Below, one piece after another: positions 15,957 to 25,329 of a stretch of DNA of 64,000 nucleotides. The notes beneath the pieces are model-generated. The model made no database searches, was not told the DNA's origin, and saw only the letters and a program-made list of their open reading frames with translations. The stretch is taken from the NCBI RefSeq assembly GCF_023238445.1, contig NZ_CP096658.1, positions 248,001 to 312,000 on the forward strand, read 5' to 3'. Position 1 is the stretch's first letter; each line of letters starts with the position of its first letter. The position numbers were made by a program, and so were the translations under genes. This DNA is from Halorussus gelatinilyticus. Lineage in GTDB: Archaea > Halobacteriota > Halobacteria > Halobacteriales > Haladaptataceae.

Positions 15957-17885
15957 ATGAGTCAGATCACGGTCGTCCTTCCGGACGGTTCGGAACTCGA
16001 ACTGGAGGAGGGAGCCACGGTCGAAGACGCGGCGTTCGAAATCGGCCCCGGTCTCGGCCGCGACACCGTCGCGGGGGTCGTGAACGGCGACCTCGTGGAC
16101 AAGGCGAGTCGACTGCCCGACGGCGCGAAGCTGGAGATCGTCACGCCCTCCAGCGACGAATACCTCGACGTGCTCCGCCACTCGGCGGCCCACGTCTTCG
16201 CCCAAGCCCTCCAGCGTCTCTACCCCGAGGCCCGCCTGACCATCGGGCCGTGGACTGACGACGGGTTCTACTACGACGTCTACGGCGTCGAACTCGACGA
16301 GGAGGACCTCGAAGAGATAGAGGACGAGGCCTACGACATCATCGACGAGGACCTCGCCATCGAGCGCTTCGAGCGCTCCCGCGAGGAGGCCTTCGAGGTC
16401 TACGAGGACAACCGGTTCAAGCGGGAGATTCTGGACGAGGAGGCCGCCGACGAGGAGTCCATCTCCTTCTACGAGCAGGGCGAGTTCGAGGACCTCTGTA
16501 AGGGCCCGCACGTCGAATCGACCGGGGAAATCGGCGGCTTCGCGCTCCTCTCCATCTCCGGCGCGTACTGGCGCGGCGACGAGGACAACGAGATGCTGAC
16601 CCGCGTCTACGGTACCGCCTTCGAAAGCGAGGCGGAGTTAGAGGAGTTCATCGAGCGCCGCGAGGAGGCCGAGGAGCGCGACCACCGCAAGATCGGCCGC
16701 GAGATGGACCTGTTCAACATCCCCGACCACTCGCCGGGGTGTGCCCACTACCACCCCAACGGGATGACCATCCGCCGCGAACTCGAGGATTACATCCGGA
16801 CGAAGAACGACGAACTGGGCTACGACGAGGTCTGGACGCCCGAACTGAACAAGGCCGAACTCTGGAAGCCCACGGGCCACTACGACACGTTCAAGGAGGC
16901 GGGCGAGATGTTCGCGTGGGAGCAGGACGACACCGAGTACGGCCTGAAGCCGATGAACTGCGCGAACCACGCCTCCATCTTCGACGACCACCAGTACTCC
17001 TACCGTGACCTGCCGGTCCGGTTCTCGGAGTTCGGCACCTGCTACCGCAACGAGCAGTCGGGCGAACTCTCGGGCCTCCTGCGGGTCCGCGGGTTCACGC
17101 AGGACGACGGCCATGCCTTCATCCGGAAGGACCAGATTCGGGAGGAGATTCTGTCGGTCCTCGACGTCATCGACGAGATTTACGGCCACTTCGACCTCGA
17201 CGTACAGTACAAGCTAGAGACGAAAGGCGACGACGCGGTCGGCAGCGACGAAATCTGGGAGCAGGCGACCGGCGCGCTGAAAGACGCCCTCTCGTCGGAA
17301 GGCCTCGACTACGACGTCGAGGAGGGCGAGGCGGCCTTCTACGGTCCGAAAATCGGCATCAACGCCGTGGACGCTATCGGCCGCGAGTGGACCATCGGCA
17401 CGGTCCAACTCGACTTCAACATCCCCGAGCGACTAGACCTGAGCTACACCGGCGAGGACAACGACGAACACCGCCCCGTGATGGTCCACCGCGCGCTTCT
17501 GGGAACCTTCGAGCGCTTCATGGGCATCATCATCGAACACTTCAAGGGCAACTTCCCGACGTGGCTCGCGCCCGAGCAGGTCCGTATCCTGCCCGTGAGC
17601 GACGACAACATCGGCTACGCCAAACAGCTCCAGAACCGGTATCTGGGCGACTTCCGCGTCGAAATCGAGGACCGCTCGTGGACGGTCGGCAAGAAGATTC
17701 AGCAGGCTCACGACGACAACGTGCCCTACATGCTCGTCGTCGGCGACAACGAGGAGGAGGCCGGGACCATCTCGGTGCGCGACCGACAGGAGCGCGAGCG
17801 CGACGACGTGGACGTCGAGGCGTTCCGCGACCATCTGGACGAGGAAGTCGAGAGCAAGGCCATCGAGCCGAACTTCCTCGAATAG
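15957..17885 (+). CDS. thrS: Threonyl-tRNA synthetase
   Basis: Charges tRNA-Thr with threonine. The 642 residues have the full bacterial-type layout: TGS domain (1-62), N2 editing domain (63-230), class II catalytic core (about 235-530) and anticodon-binding domain (535-642). Zinc ligand Cys335 lies in [12 protein letters not shown]. Motif 2 is in [23 protein letters not shown] (split here only for description) and motif 3 in [15 protein letters not shown]. The anticodon domain ends [17 protein letters not shown]. An ATG start follows a TATA-like AAGGGTTATC about 30 nt upstream. Presence of the N2 domain indicates a bacterial-type rather than archaeal-type editing domain. Confidence 0.97.
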   Translation: MSQITVVLPDGSELELEEGATVEDAAFEIGPGLGRDTVAGVVNGDLVDKASRLPDGAKLEIVTPSSDEYLDVLRHSAAHVFAQALQRLYPEARLTIGPWTDDGFYYDVYGVELDEEDLEEIEDEAYDIIDEDLAIERFERSREEAFEVYEDNRFKREILDEEAADEESISFYEQGEFEDLCKGPHVESTGEIGGFALLSISGAYWRGDEDNEMLTRVYGTAFESEAELEEFIERREEAEERDHRKIGREMDLFNIPDHSPGCAHYHPNGMTIRRELEDYIRTKNDELGYDEVWTPELNKAELWKPTGHYDTFKEAGEMFAWEQDDTEYGLKPMNCANHASIFDDHQYSYRDLPVRFSEFGTCYRNEQSGELSGLLRVRGFTQDDGHAFIRKDQIREEILSVLDVIDEIYGHFDLDVQYKLETKGDDAVGSDEIWEQATGALKDALSSEGLDYDVEEGEAAFYGPKIGINAVDAIGREWTIGTVQLDFNIPERLDLSYTGEDNDEHRPVMVHRALLGTFERFMGIIIEHFKGNFPTWLAPEQVRILPVSDDNIGYAKQLQNRYLGDFRVEIEDRSWTVGKKIQQAHDDNVPYMLVVGDNEEEAGTISVRDRQERERDDVDVEAFRDHLDEEVESKAIEPNFLE

Positions 17886-17904
17886 GTCGCCGGACTCGTC
17901 TCCT

Positions 17905-17995
17905 CGCAGTTCGTGTTTCCCTCGCTGAGGGTCGTGTTTCCTCTCTGCGGTTCGTGTCTCTCTCCGCAGTTCGTCTCCGCTAAACACTTTCTCCC
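17905..17995. repeat. Degenerate short repeats after thrS
   Basis: Four imperfect units of about 18-22 bp built on GCAGTTCGTGTTTCC, GGGTCGTGTTTCCTC, GCGGTTCGTGTCTCTC and GCAGTTCGTCTCC. Non-coding. Possibly part of a 3' untranslated or termination region for thrS. Confidence 0.4.
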
Positions 17996-18124
17996 TGCTC
18001 GATGGTTCGTTTCGCTCGATTTCGGTTCTCCGACCAGTCCGCGAGCGCCCGCCAAACTTCAAATACGATACCGCACGAGTTCGCTCCGACCGGCGCGCGG
18101 AACGCACCTGCCGGTCCGATACCC

Positions 18125-18361
18125 ATGACGCACTGCTACAACTGCGGTCACTCCGGTACGTTCGTACTGCTCGCCCAACTCGCGTTCGCGGTCCCCGGTC
18201 CCGCCGACGGTTCGGACTGCGCCTCCGACACCGAAACCCAGCGACTCCCCGCGTCGGGCGACTGCTCGCTGGCGGTCCAGTGCCCGGCCTGCGACAGCAC
18301 CGACGTCGGCGTCGCGGCCGGCGACCTGCTGGCGCGCTACGGGTCGAGTACGACGTCGTAA
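18125..18361 (+). CDS. 78-residue zinc-ribbon protein
   Basis: Starts MTHCYNCGHSGTFVLLAQLAF and later has VQCPACDSTDVGVAAGDLLARYG. Two CxxC knuckles about 49 residues apart, with an acidic loop between, form a zinc ribbon of a type common in haloarchaea. Its last 25 nt overlap the 3' end of the convergent gene on the other strand. Function unknown. Confidence 0.75.
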   Translation: MTHCYNCGHSGTFVLLAQLAFAVPGPADGSDCASDTETQRLPASGDCSLAVQCPACDSTDVGVAAGDLLARYGSSTTS

Positions 18362-18855
18362 CGGTCTTCGACCGCCACGCTCTCTTCGTCCGCACCCGTC
18401 GGGTCGCAGTCGCCGCTCGTCGGGTCACGACCGGCACTCGTCGGCTCGTAGTCGTTCGTCCAGACGACCAGTCGCGCGTCCGCGTCGCGTGCGGCCTCGC
18501 AGAGTCGCCGTTCGAGCATCGCGGCGACTCCGCGGCCACACCACGCTCGAATCCGGTCGCGTCCGCAGAGCCACGCCGCCCGCGGGTCGCGGTCGGCGAC
18601 CAGTCCCGTCGCGTGGTCGGCGGCCGCACGGGGCTCCCGGCCGTCGTACTCCCGGACGGTCCGGCCGCTCGGGGCCTCGCCGGTCACGAACAGCGGCGCG
18701 GTCCCGCCTTCAGGACCGACCGTCCTGCTGACGCCCGGCGCGACCGTCACGGTATCGGGCGGCCGCGCCGGTGCGTTCGCACCCCGGACGAGCGCGGTCC
18801 GTGCGCCAGTTTCGTCCAGTCGCACTCGGATTTGGTTCATCGACACTTTAGCCAT
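18337..18855 (-). CDS. Haloarchaeal hypothetical protein
   Basis: A 172-residue protein with TALVRGANAPARPPDTVTV, APLFVTGEAPSGRTVREYDGR, a central helix AAMLERRLCEAARDADARLVVW and a variable acidic tail. An internal Met at 18840 (MNQIRVRLDET) could be the true start. In that case the TTAGCC element at 18848 would be promoter rather than coding sequence. It is divergent from the abrB remnant at 18920. No family recognised. Confidence 0.55.
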   Translation of the reverse strand: MAKVSMNQIRVRLDETGARTALVRGANAPARPPDTVTVAPGVSRTVGPEGGTAPLFVTGEAPSGRTVREYDGREPRAAADHATGLVADRDPRAAWLCGRDRIRAWCGRGVAAMLERRLCEAARDADARLVVWTNDYEPTSAGRDPTSGDCDPTGADEESVAVEDRYDVVLDP

Positions 18856-18882
18856 AATTGACTATTTAGTCTCAGTAGCTAA
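18848..18882. promoter_or_regulatory. TTAGC...GCTAA element upstream of the broken abrB copy
   Basis: TTAGCC at 18848-18853 and GCTAA at 18878-18882 form an interrupted inverted repeat. The right half ends 38 nt before the ATG of the remnant at 18920, exactly the spacing seen at the intact copy. Confidence 0.45.
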
Positions 18883-18919
18883 CCACTCATAATAATGACG
18901 ATGCGGCGGACGGCGATGG

Positions 18920-19052
18920 ATGGTCTCGACGGAGTCCGACTCGACCGACCGCGTACTCGGAACCCTTCGCGGCCCACGGCGAAGAAGTCGCAGAAGGCGA
19001 CCGGTTGGTCTGCGGGGTTACGGACGGAAGAATCGTCATCGAATTGGCGTGA
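18920..19052 (+). pseudogene. Broken tandem copy of the AbrB-like gene
   Basis: The ATG at 18920 opens MVSTESDSTDRVLGT, aligning with MSSDESDEEILGT of the intact copy downstream. After that about 50 nt are missing, shifting the frame. In the shifted frame the sequence resumes as FAAHGEEVAEGDRLVCGV, TDGRIVIELA and a stop at 19052, matching the C-terminal half of the intact protein. A deletion has therefore removed the central beta-strand region (equivalent to TVTQRWRISLIKAVREE). Confidence 0.75.
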
Positions 19053-19083
19053 GCATCGGAAAAGCATAGGTTGGCTCATCCTT

Positions 19084-19109
19084 TTAGCCAATATAGTCGA
19101 AATAGCTAA
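19084..19109. promoter_or_regulatory. TTAGC...GCTAA element upstream of intact abrB
   Basis: TTAGCCAATATAG, then GCTAA ending at 19109, 38 nt upstream of the ATG at 19147. It combines a TATA-like centre (AATATAG) with inverted TTAGC/GCTAA half-sites and may be an autoregulatory operator (inference). Confidence 0.45.
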
Positions 19110-19146
19110 GAGTCCATAACAACAGCGATACCAAAGACGCCGGTAG

Positions 19147-19326
19147 ATGAGTTCAGACGAATCCGACGAAGAGATACTCGGGACGACGACAGTCACCCAG
19201 CGATGGCGAATCAGTCTCATCAAGGCGGTACGCGAGGAGTTCGCCGAGGACGGTCTCGACGTCGAGGAAGGTGACCGTCTCGTCTACAAGCTCCGCGACG
19301 GCCAAATCGTCGTGGAACCGGCGTGA
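19147..19326 (+). CDS. AbrB/SpoVT-type (MazE-like) small DNA-binding protein
   Basis: A 59-residue protein, too short for most gene finders: a charged start, then TTTVTQRWRISLIKAVREE and DVEEGDRLVYKLRDGQIVVEPA. The pattern of a TVTxxxRxxL beta strand, a helix and an EGDRLxxxxxDGxIVVEP hairpin is the swapped-hairpin AbrB fold, which dimerises to bind DNA. No toxin gene lies next to it, so it is more likely a transcription factor than an antitoxin. It is the intact member of a tandem duplicate. Confidence 0.8.
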   Translation: MSSDESDEEILGTTTVTQRWRISLIKAVREEFAEDGLDVEEGDRLVYKLRDGQIVVEPA

Positions 19327-19432
19327 CCGCCAGACGACGCCGGGCCGGACGCGATTCGTTTACTCGCAGACGAGTACCGTTCGACCGTCCGGAAGACAAA
19401 GCATTACGTACCGGGCGGACGACCGTTTCGGT

Positions 19433-20524
19433 ATGACGCTTCGGAAGCCGCCGCTGCGCGACGTACACGACGCCGCGGGTGCGACGTTCACGGAGTTCGG
19501 CGGGTGGGACATGCCCGTCGAGTTCGACTCCATCAAGGCCGAACACCGCGCGGTCCGGGAGGAGGCCGGCATCTTCGACGTGTCCCACATGGGCCAGATA
19601 GCGGTGTCGGGTCCCGACGCCGAGCGACTGATGCAGAAGCTCACGTCCAACGACGTGACCGAACTCGGCCGCGGGGACTCCCAGTACTCGATGATTCCCG
19701 ACGAGGAGGGAACCATCTTGGACGACACCGTGGTCTACCGACTCCCCGAGGGCGACGACGCCGAGTTCCTCTTCGTCCCCAACGCCGGCCACGACGAGCA
19801 GATGCACCGGCGCTGGACCGAGCATCGCGACGAGTGGGGTCTCGACGCCACGGTCGAGAACGTCACCGACGAGTACGCGATGTACGCCGTCCAAGGGCCG
19901 GACGCTCCGGAACTCGTCTCGGATGCGGCGGACGACTCGGTGCTGGACCTCTCGAAGTTCGAGGGGCGATACGCCGAGTTCGCCGGAGCCGACTGCTGGA
20001 CCGCACGCACGGGCTACACCGGCGAAGACGGCTTCGAGTTAATCGTCCCCGTCGAGTCCGCCGAAGCGGTCTGGGACCTGCTGGACTGCCAGCCCTGCGG
20101 GTTGGGGTCGCGCGACACCCTCCGCATGGAGATGGGCTTTCTGCTCTCCGGGCAGGACTTCGACGCCGAGGACGACCCCCGCAACCCCTACGAGGCGGGC
20201 GTCGGCTGGACGGTCAAACTCGACACGGAGTTCGTCGGCCGGGACCCGCTCGAACGCGCCAAAGAGGAGGGAACCGACGACGAGTTCGTCGGCATCAAAC
20301 TCGTGGACCGCGGCGTCCCGCGCCACGGCTACGACGTGACCGACACCGACGACCACGTCGTCGGCGAGGTGACCAGCGGGACGATGAGTCCGACGCTCGG
20401 CGAACCCATCGCGCTGGGCTACGTGCCGAGCGACTTCGCGGACCCCGGCACGGTGGTCCGCGTCGTGGTCCGCGGCCAGTCGAAAAAAGCAAAGATTGCG
20501 AACGTACCATTCCTGAGTGAGTAA
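19433..20524 (+). CDS. gcvT: Glycine cleavage T-protein (aminomethyltransferase)
   Basis: Transfers the methylene group from lipoyl-bound aminomethyl on GcvH to tetrahydrofolate and releases ammonia. 363 residues, the usual length. Markers include [20 protein letters not shown], the folate-site [27 protein letters not shown] and the C-terminal barrel [24 protein letters not shown] at 19433 begins [17 protein letters not shown]. gcvH starts 2 nt after its stop, so they form one operon. Confidence 0.97.
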   Translation: MTLRKPPLRDVHDAAGATFTEFGGWDMPVEFDSIKAEHRAVREEAGIFDVSHMGQIAVSGPDAERLMQKLTSNDVTELGRGDSQYSMIPDEEGTILDDTVVYRLPEGDDAEFLFVPNAGHDEQMHRRWTEHRDEWGLDATVENVTDEYAMYAVQGPDAPELVSDAADDSVLDLSKFEGRYAEFAGADCWTARTGYTGEDGFELIVPVESAEAVWDLLDCQPCGLGSRDTLRMEMGFLLSGQDFDAEDDPRNPYEAGVGWTVKLDTEFVGRDPLERAKEEGTDDEFVGIKLVDRGVPRHGYDVTDTDDHVVGEVTSGTMSPTLGEPIALGYVPSDFADPGTVVRVVVRGQSKKAKIANVPFLSE

Positions 20525-20526
20525 CA

Positions 20527-20910
20527 ATGAGCTTCGAAGTTCCCGACGACCGGAAGTATCTGGAATCGCACGAGTGGGTAGACGACGCCGAGGACACCGC
20601 ACGGGTCGGCATCTCCGACTTCGCGCAGGACGAACTCGGCGACGTGGTGTTCGTCGAGTTGCCCGACGAGGGCGACGAACTCGCCGCGGGCGACGAGTTC
20701 GGCGTGGTGGAGTCCATCAAGGCGGTCTCGGACCTCTACTCGCCGGTCAACGGCACCGTCACCGCGGTCAACGACGCGCTGGCCGACCAGCCCGAACTCG
20801 TCAACGAGGACCCCTTTGGCGACGGCTGGATGCTGGAAGTCGAGTTGGCCGACGACAGCGGGTTGGACGACCTGCTGACCGCCGACGAGTACCGCGAGCA
20901 GATAGAGTAG
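20527..20910 (+). CDS. gcvH: Glycine cleavage H-protein
   Basis: Lipoyl carrier of the glycine cleavage system, 127 residues. The lipoylated lysine is Lys65 in [15 protein letters not shown]. The segments [20 protein letters not shown] and [12 protein letters not shown] are typical. It starts 2 nt after gcvT. A separate promoter seems to serve gcvP 149 nt downstream. Confidence 0.97.
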   Translation: MSFEVPDDRKYLESHEWVDDAEDTARVGISDFAQDELGDVVFVELPDEGDELAAGDEFGVVESIKAVSDLYSPVNGTVTAVNDALADQPELVNEDPFGDGWMLEVELADDSGLDDLLTADEYREQIE

Positions 20911-21011
20911 CGACCCGGACCCCGATTTCTTTCGTCCGGTACGCCGAACGCGAACGGTGTCGGGAGCGACGGGCACGGCGGACGCGTCCCAGAAGTTAAC
21001 CGGAGAACGAA

Positions 21012-21032
21012 ACCGAATACCTCCCAATTAAA
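21012..21032 (+). promoter_or_regulatory. Probable promoter for gcvPA-gcvPB
   Basis: The gap between gcvH and gcvPA holds an AT-rich CCCAATTAAAACGATACG about 27-40 nt upstream of the gcvPA ATG at 21059. This suggests gcvP genes have their own start site in addition to read-through from gcvTH. Confidence 0.4.
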
Positions 21033-21058
21033 ACGATACGCTCCCTAGCGCCGACTAC

Positions 21059-22402
21059 ATGAGCGGACGACACGAGTCTGGGGACCGGGGAAGCCCGTAC
21101 GCGCCCCACACCGCCGACGAGACCGCGGCGATGCTCGACGCGGTCGGCGCGGACGACGTGAGCGAACTGTTCGATATCCCCGAAGCGGTCGCGTTCGACG
21201 GGGAGTTCGACATCGAGGAGCGAACCGAGCGGGAGGCCGAGCGCCACGTCCGGGGCCTTCTCTCGCGCAACGACGACCTGACCGAGTTCCTCGGGCGGGG
21301 CCACTACGAACACTACGTGCCCTCGCTGGTGGACCACCTCTCGCTCCGGTCGGAGTTCCTCACCTCCTACACCCAGTACCAGCCCGAGATTACGCAGGGG
21401 TTCCTGCAGGCCCTGTTCGAGTACCAGTCGATGCTCGTGGAGTTGACCGGTCTCGACATCGTCAACGCCTCGATGTACGACCACGCGACCGCCCTCGCGG
21501 AGGCCGCCCTGCTCGCGGCGCGCGTCCGTTCGACCGACGGCGACCGCGTGCTGGTGCCCGACTACCTGCTCGCGAATCGTCGGGACGTGCTGGAAAACTA
21601 CACCGACGGCGCGGGCCTGTCGGTCGAGACGTTCGCCACCGACGACGGGAACGTGGACGCGGACGCGCTCGCCGAGGCCATCGACGACGACGCCGTGATG
21701 GTGTACGCCGAGAACCCCACCACGCGCGGGACCGTCGAGGAGAACCTCGAAACCGTCGGCGACCTCGCCGACGACCACGACGCGCTGTTCTGCCTCGGCT
21801 CGGACCCCGTGGCGCTCTCGATTCTGCAGGAACCCGCCGCAGTCGGTGCCGACGTGGTGGTCGGCGACGCCGCGACGCTCGGCCTGCCCACGGCCTACGG
21901 GATGGGTCTGGGCCTGTTCGCCTGCCGCGACGATTTCGTCCGGCAGGTGCCGGGCCGTCTCGTCGGCGCGAGCGAGGACGCCGCCGACAAGCGCACCTAC
22001 ACGCTGACGCTCCAGACGCGCGAACAACACATCCGCAAGGAGCGAGCCACGAGCAACATCTGCACGAATCAGGCGTGGGTCGCGCTCCGGACCGCCATTC
22101 ACGCGGCCTACCTCGGTCCCGACGGACTCGTGAATCTGGCCAACGACTGCGTACGACTCGCCGACGACCTCGCCGAGCGGTTGGACGACGTGACCGGCCT
22201 GCAAGCGCCGGTCCACGACCGCCACCACTTCCGTGAGTTCGTCGCCCACACCGACCAGCCCGCGAACGCGGTCGTCGCGGACTTGGAGGCCGAGGGGTTC
22301 GCGGTCCACGCGGTCGGCGACCACGAGATACAGGTCTGTATCACTGACAGCAACGAACACGCCGCCGACCGACTGGTCGCGGCATTCGAGGAGGTGGCCT
22401 GA
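21059..22402 (+). CDS. gcvPA: Glycine dehydrogenase (decarboxylating) subunit 1
   Basis: One half of the split PLP-dependent P-protein found in archaea and some bacteria. 447 residues with [62 protein letters not shown] and a C-terminal [20 protein letters not shown] motif, all family hallmarks. It lacks the PLP lysine, which is on subunit 2. The stop codon is immediately followed by the gcvPB ATG. Confidence 0.96.
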   Translation: MSGRHESGDRGSPYAPHTADETAAMLDAVGADDVSELFDIPEAVAFDGEFDIEERTEREAERHVRGLLSRNDDLTEFLGRGHYEHYVPSLVDHLSLRSEFLTSYTQYQPEITQGFLQALFEYQSMLVELTGLDIVNASMYDHATALAEAALLAARVRSTDGDRVLVPDYLLANRRDVLENYTDGAGLSVETFATDDGNVDADALAEAIDDDAVMVYAENPTTRGTVEENLETVGDLADDHDALFCLGSDPVALSILQEPAAVGADVVVGDAATLGLPTAYGMGLGLFACRDDFVRQVPGRLVGASEDAADKRTYTLTLQTREQHIRKERATSNICTNQAWVALRTAIHAAYLGPDGLVNLANDCVRLADDLAERLDDVTGLQAPVHDRHHFREFVAHTDQPANAVVADLEAEGFAVHAVGDHEIQVCITDSNEHAADRLVAAFEEVA

Positions 22403-23863
22403 ATGAACTACGACCAAGCGCGCTGGACGGACGGAGAGACGAAGCGCGGAGAGGACGCGGACGGACAGTACGAACCGCTCCTCTCGGAGAAGAACAGCGA
22501 GGAGGTCGAGGTCGAGTCGCCCCTGCCCGACGAGTTGACCCGCGACAGCGTCGAACTCCCCGACCTCGAAGAGCCGCAGCTCGCGCGCCACTACACCCGG
22601 CTCTCGCAGATGAACTACGGCGTCGAGTCCGGGCCGTACCCCCTCGGAAGCTGTACGATGAAGTACAACCCGAAGTTCACCGAGGACGTGGCCGCGCTCC
22701 CGAGCGCGGGAGTCCACCACGACCGCTCGGACCGGAGCCTGCAGGGCACCCTCGGCCTGATGGCCGGACTCCAAGAGTACCTCGCGGACATCGGCGGGAT
22801 GGATGCCGTGAGCCTCCAACCCCCGGCAGGCGCGGCCGGGGAGTTCACCGGCATCCTCGTCGCCAAGGCGTTCCACGAACACAACGGCGAGGGCGACCAG
22901 CGCGACGAGATTATCGTCCCGGACAGCGCCCACGGCACCAACTTCGCCAGCGCGGCGCTCGCTGGCTACGACGTCGTCGAGTTGCCCTCGGGCGACGACG
23001 GCCGCGTCGATTTGGAGGCGCTGGAAGCCGCCGCGAGCGACCGGACCGCGCTGTTCATGCTCACGAACCCGAACACGCTGGGTCTCTTCGAGCGCGACAT
23101 CGAGGAGATAGCCGACATCGTCCACGACGCGGGTGGCCTGCTCTACTACGACGGCGCGAACCTCAACGCCCTGCTCGGGCAGGCCCGGCCGGGCGACATG
23201 GGCTTCGACATCATGCACTACAACGTCCACAAGACGTTCGCCACGCCCCACGGCGGCGGCGGTCCCGGAGCTGGCCCGGTCGGCGTCGTCTCGGACCTCG
23301 CGGAGTTCCTGCCCGCGCCGCGCGTCCGTGAAACCGAGGACGGCGAAGCCGAGTACGAGCGCTTCGACCCCGAGAACACGGTCGGGAAGGTCCACGGCTT
23401 CGAGGGCAACTGGCTCGTGCTGGTGAAGGCCTACGCCTACATCGCGCGACTCGGCGACGACGGCCTGTCGGACGCCGCGGAGAAGGCGGTGCTGAACGCC
23501 AACTACCTCGCCAGCCAGATAGAGTACGAGGTGCCCTTCGAGCCGTTCCACCACGAGTTCGTCGCGTCGGCGGGCGACCAAGACGCCGCGGACGTGGCCA
23601 AGCGCATGCTCGACTACGGCGTCCACCCGCCGACGACGAAGTGGCCCGAAATCGTCTCGGAGGCGCTGATGACCGAACCGACCGAAATCGAGAGCAAGGA
23701 CACCTTGGACCAACTCGCCGACGCCTTCGACCGGGTCGCCGCGGAGGACGACGAGACGCTGGCGAACGCGCCGAATCGGACCACCGCCCGGCGCATCGAC
23801 CAAACCAGCGCCGCGCGCGACCTCCGACTCTCGTGGCAGTCGCTCGACGGCGACGAAGAGTAA
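22403..23863 (+). CDS. gcvPB: Glycine dehydrogenase (decarboxylating) subunit 2
   Basis: PLP-binding half of the P-protein; decarboxylates glycine and loads aminomethyl onto lipoyl-GcvH. 486 residues. PLP lysine is Lys277 in HYNVHKTFATPHGGGGPGAG. Also GSCTMKYNPKF, QPPAGAAGEFTG and SAHGTNFASAALAGY. The C terminus (DLRLSWQSLDGDEE) is acidic. Start codon directly abuts the stop of gcvPA, indicating translational coupling and equimolar production. Confidence 0.97.
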   Translation: MNYDQARWTDGETKRGEDADGQYEPLLSEKNSEEVEVESPLPDELTRDSVELPDLEEPQLARHYTRLSQMNYGVESGPYPLGSCTMKYNPKFTEDVAALPSAGVHHDRSDRSLQGTLGLMAGLQEYLADIGGMDAVSLQPPAGAAGEFTGILVAKAFHEHNGEGDQRDEIIVPDSAHGTNFASAALAGYDVVELPSGDDGRVDLEALEAAASDRTALFMLTNPNTLGLFERDIEEIADIVHDAGGLLYYDGANLNALLGQARPGDMGFDIMHYNVHKTFATPHGGGGPGAGPVGVVSDLAEFLPAPRVRETEDGEAEYERFDPENTVGKVHGFEGNWLVLVKAYAYIARLGDDGLSDAAEKAVLNANYLASQIEYEVPFEPFHHEFVASAGDQDAADVAKRMLDYGVHPPTTKWPEIVSEALMTEPTEIESKDTLDQLADAFDRVAAEDDETLANAPNRTTARRIDQTSAARDLRLSWQSLDGDEE

Positions 23864-23893
23864 CCGGTCGAGGAGAGAACGGAGCGTGCCGTC

Positions 23894-24250
23894 TCAGAGG
23901 ACTGACCCGAGTTCGGCCTTCACGTCTTCCGGCTCGAACGGCTTCGTCACGTAGCCGTCCGCGCCGGCTTTGACCGCCTGCTTCATCTTGCTCTGCTGGT
24001 CCACGCTCGTCACCATCACGACGACCGGCGGGTCGTTGCTCCCCTTTATCTGAGAGGTGGCCTCCACGCCGTCCATCTCGGGCATCATGATGTCCATCGT
24101 GACCGCGTCGGGGCGATGACTCCGGTACTGCTCGACCGCCTCGGCGCCGTTCGCGGCTTCCGCGACGACCTCGAAGTCGTCCTCGACCGCCTGCCGGACC
24201 ATCGTGCGCTGGAAGTCGCTGTCGTCCACGATTAGCAAGGTAGGTGCCAT
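23894..24250 (-). CDS. CheY-like response-regulator receiver protein
   Basis: A stand-alone 118-residue receiver domain. The acidic pocket is Asp9/Asp10 (LIVDDSDFQR), the phosphoacceptor Asp53 (VTMDIMMPEMDG), the switch Thr in VMVTSVDQQ, and the invariant Lys in GYVTKPFEPEDV. No output domain. This is the CheY type, but no chemotaxis gene is nearby, so the partner kinase is unknown. A TATA box (CCTAAATAAA on the + strand) lies about 35 nt upstream. Confidence 0.93.
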   Translation of the reverse strand: MAPTLLIVDDSDFQRTMVRQAVEDDFEVVAEAANGAEAVEQYRSHRPDAVTMDIMMPEMDGVEATSQIKGSNDPPVVVMVTSVDQQSKMKQAVKAGADGYVTKPFEPEDVKAELGSVL

Positions 24251-24281
24251 TCGTTACTTGTCGTGCGTTGGAGCGGGGAAC

Positions 24282-24292
24282 CTAAATAAAAC
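24282..24292 (-). promoter_or_regulatory. TATA box of the CheY-like gene
   Basis: Minus-strand GTTTTATTTAG, 32-42 nt upstream of the ATG at 24250. A typical archaeal TATA box. Confidence 0.5.
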
Positions 24293-24431
24293 CCGAGGAA
24301 GCCCGCGGTCGGCGGACGGTCCGAGCGCCGACGGCCTCGGCGGGTAGACGGCCGTAGAGAGCAACCCAGTCCGAGAGTCCGGCCCTGCGCTTCCGGAACG
24401 TTTTTTCCCGGCGCGGGCGGGCTACCAGTCC

Positions 24432-25301
24432 ATGCGCGAACTCTCCCTCGACGACCTGCCGAACCACTCGCCGTGGCCCGCGCGACTCCTCGACGGCGGG
24501 AACGGCGAGACGGACGAGCAGGAGGCCGAATACGGCGGGACCGGCGTGTCGGACTACGACGAGGTGTACGCCAACCTGCTCGGACTGGTCGAAGCCAACC
24601 CCGAGACGGAGTTCCGGGAGCTACAGCGGTCGGCGAACCACTACGCCGAGGAGAGTCCGGTGGCCATCTCGCGTGCCGGGGACCTCTTTCTCGTGGACGT
24701 GGACGAGAAACAGGAGCTACAGGACGAGGCGCTGGTCGCGTCGCTCGCCGGAGCCCTCGACGGCGGCGAGACGGTCGTCTCGCTGGGGTGTGGCTGGGGG
24801 TACGAACTCGGCGTCCTCGCCGAGGCGTACCCGAACTGCGAGTTCGTCGGGGGCGACCCCGCCGAGAACGGCGTCGCGCTCGGCCGGGAGCTGTTCGGCG
24901 ACCGCGACCGAATCCGAGTCGAACCCTTCGACTTCCGAGACGACGAGTGGGACCTGCTGGAGGACGTACTGGCCGAGCGCGACGCCGACGACGTGGTGCT
25001 GTTCACGCAGGGGTCGCTGACCGCGCTCCCGAGCGTTCGGGACGTCGTGCGCGAGACGCTGACGAAGTACGCCGACCGCGTTCGGGAGGGTGTCCACCTC
25101 GAACACGTCTACGAACTCCACTCCGAGGAGTCGCTTCTGGGGCTTCTCCGGCGGGCGTACACCGAGCGCCGGAACTACAACGACGACCTGTTGGCGTCGT
25201 TGCAGGTCGCCGAGGGAGTCGAGGTGACGAGCGCGACCTACGACGTGGTCGGCGGGAACCCGCTCCATCCGCTGTCGGAGATTCGGTGGGAGAGCGCGTG
25301 A
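24432..25301 (+). CDS. SAM-dependent methyltransferase-like protein
   Basis: A 289-residue protein. The N-terminal third is a small helical domain (YDEVYANLLGLVEANPETEFREL). A Rossmann methyltransferase core follows: motif I VVSLGCGWGYELGVLAEAYP, acidic strand-2 loop CEFVGGDPAENG, and a later VVLFTQGSLTALPS. The distal part (HVYELHSEESLLGLLRRAY) has no close match that I recognise. Substrate unknown. The start at MRELSLDDLPNHSPWP is the first ATG after a T-rich promoter-like stretch at 24402. Confidence 0.65.
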   Translation: MRELSLDDLPNHSPWPARLLDGGNGETDEQEAEYGGTGVSDYDEVYANLLGLVEANPETEFRELQRSANHYAEESPVAISRAGDLFLVDVDEKQELQDEALVASLAGALDGGETVVSLGCGWGYELGVLAEAYPNCEFVGGDPAENGVALGRELFGDRDRIRVEPFDFRDDEWDLLEDVLAERDADDVVLFTQGSLTALPSVRDVVRETLTKYADRVREGVHLEHVYELHSEESLLGLLRRAYTERRNYNDDLLASLQVAEGVEVTSATYDVVGGNPLHPLSEIRWESA

Positions 25302-25329
25302 CGCCCGGCCACAGAACCGCGCGGACGCG

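Noticed and set aside
19147-19326. The AbrB-like gene as antitoxin of a toxin-antitoxin pair.
   Set aside because: The next gene is gcvT and the upstream neighbour is a broken copy of itself; no PemK, PIN or RelE-type toxin is adjacent.
20996-23803. A 935-codon open frame on the minus strand opposite gcvPA/gcvPB.
   Set aside because: It is Val/Arg/Gly/His-rich with no domain pattern and is the mirror of two unmistakable glycine dehydrogenase genes; GC-rich third positions create such antisense frames.
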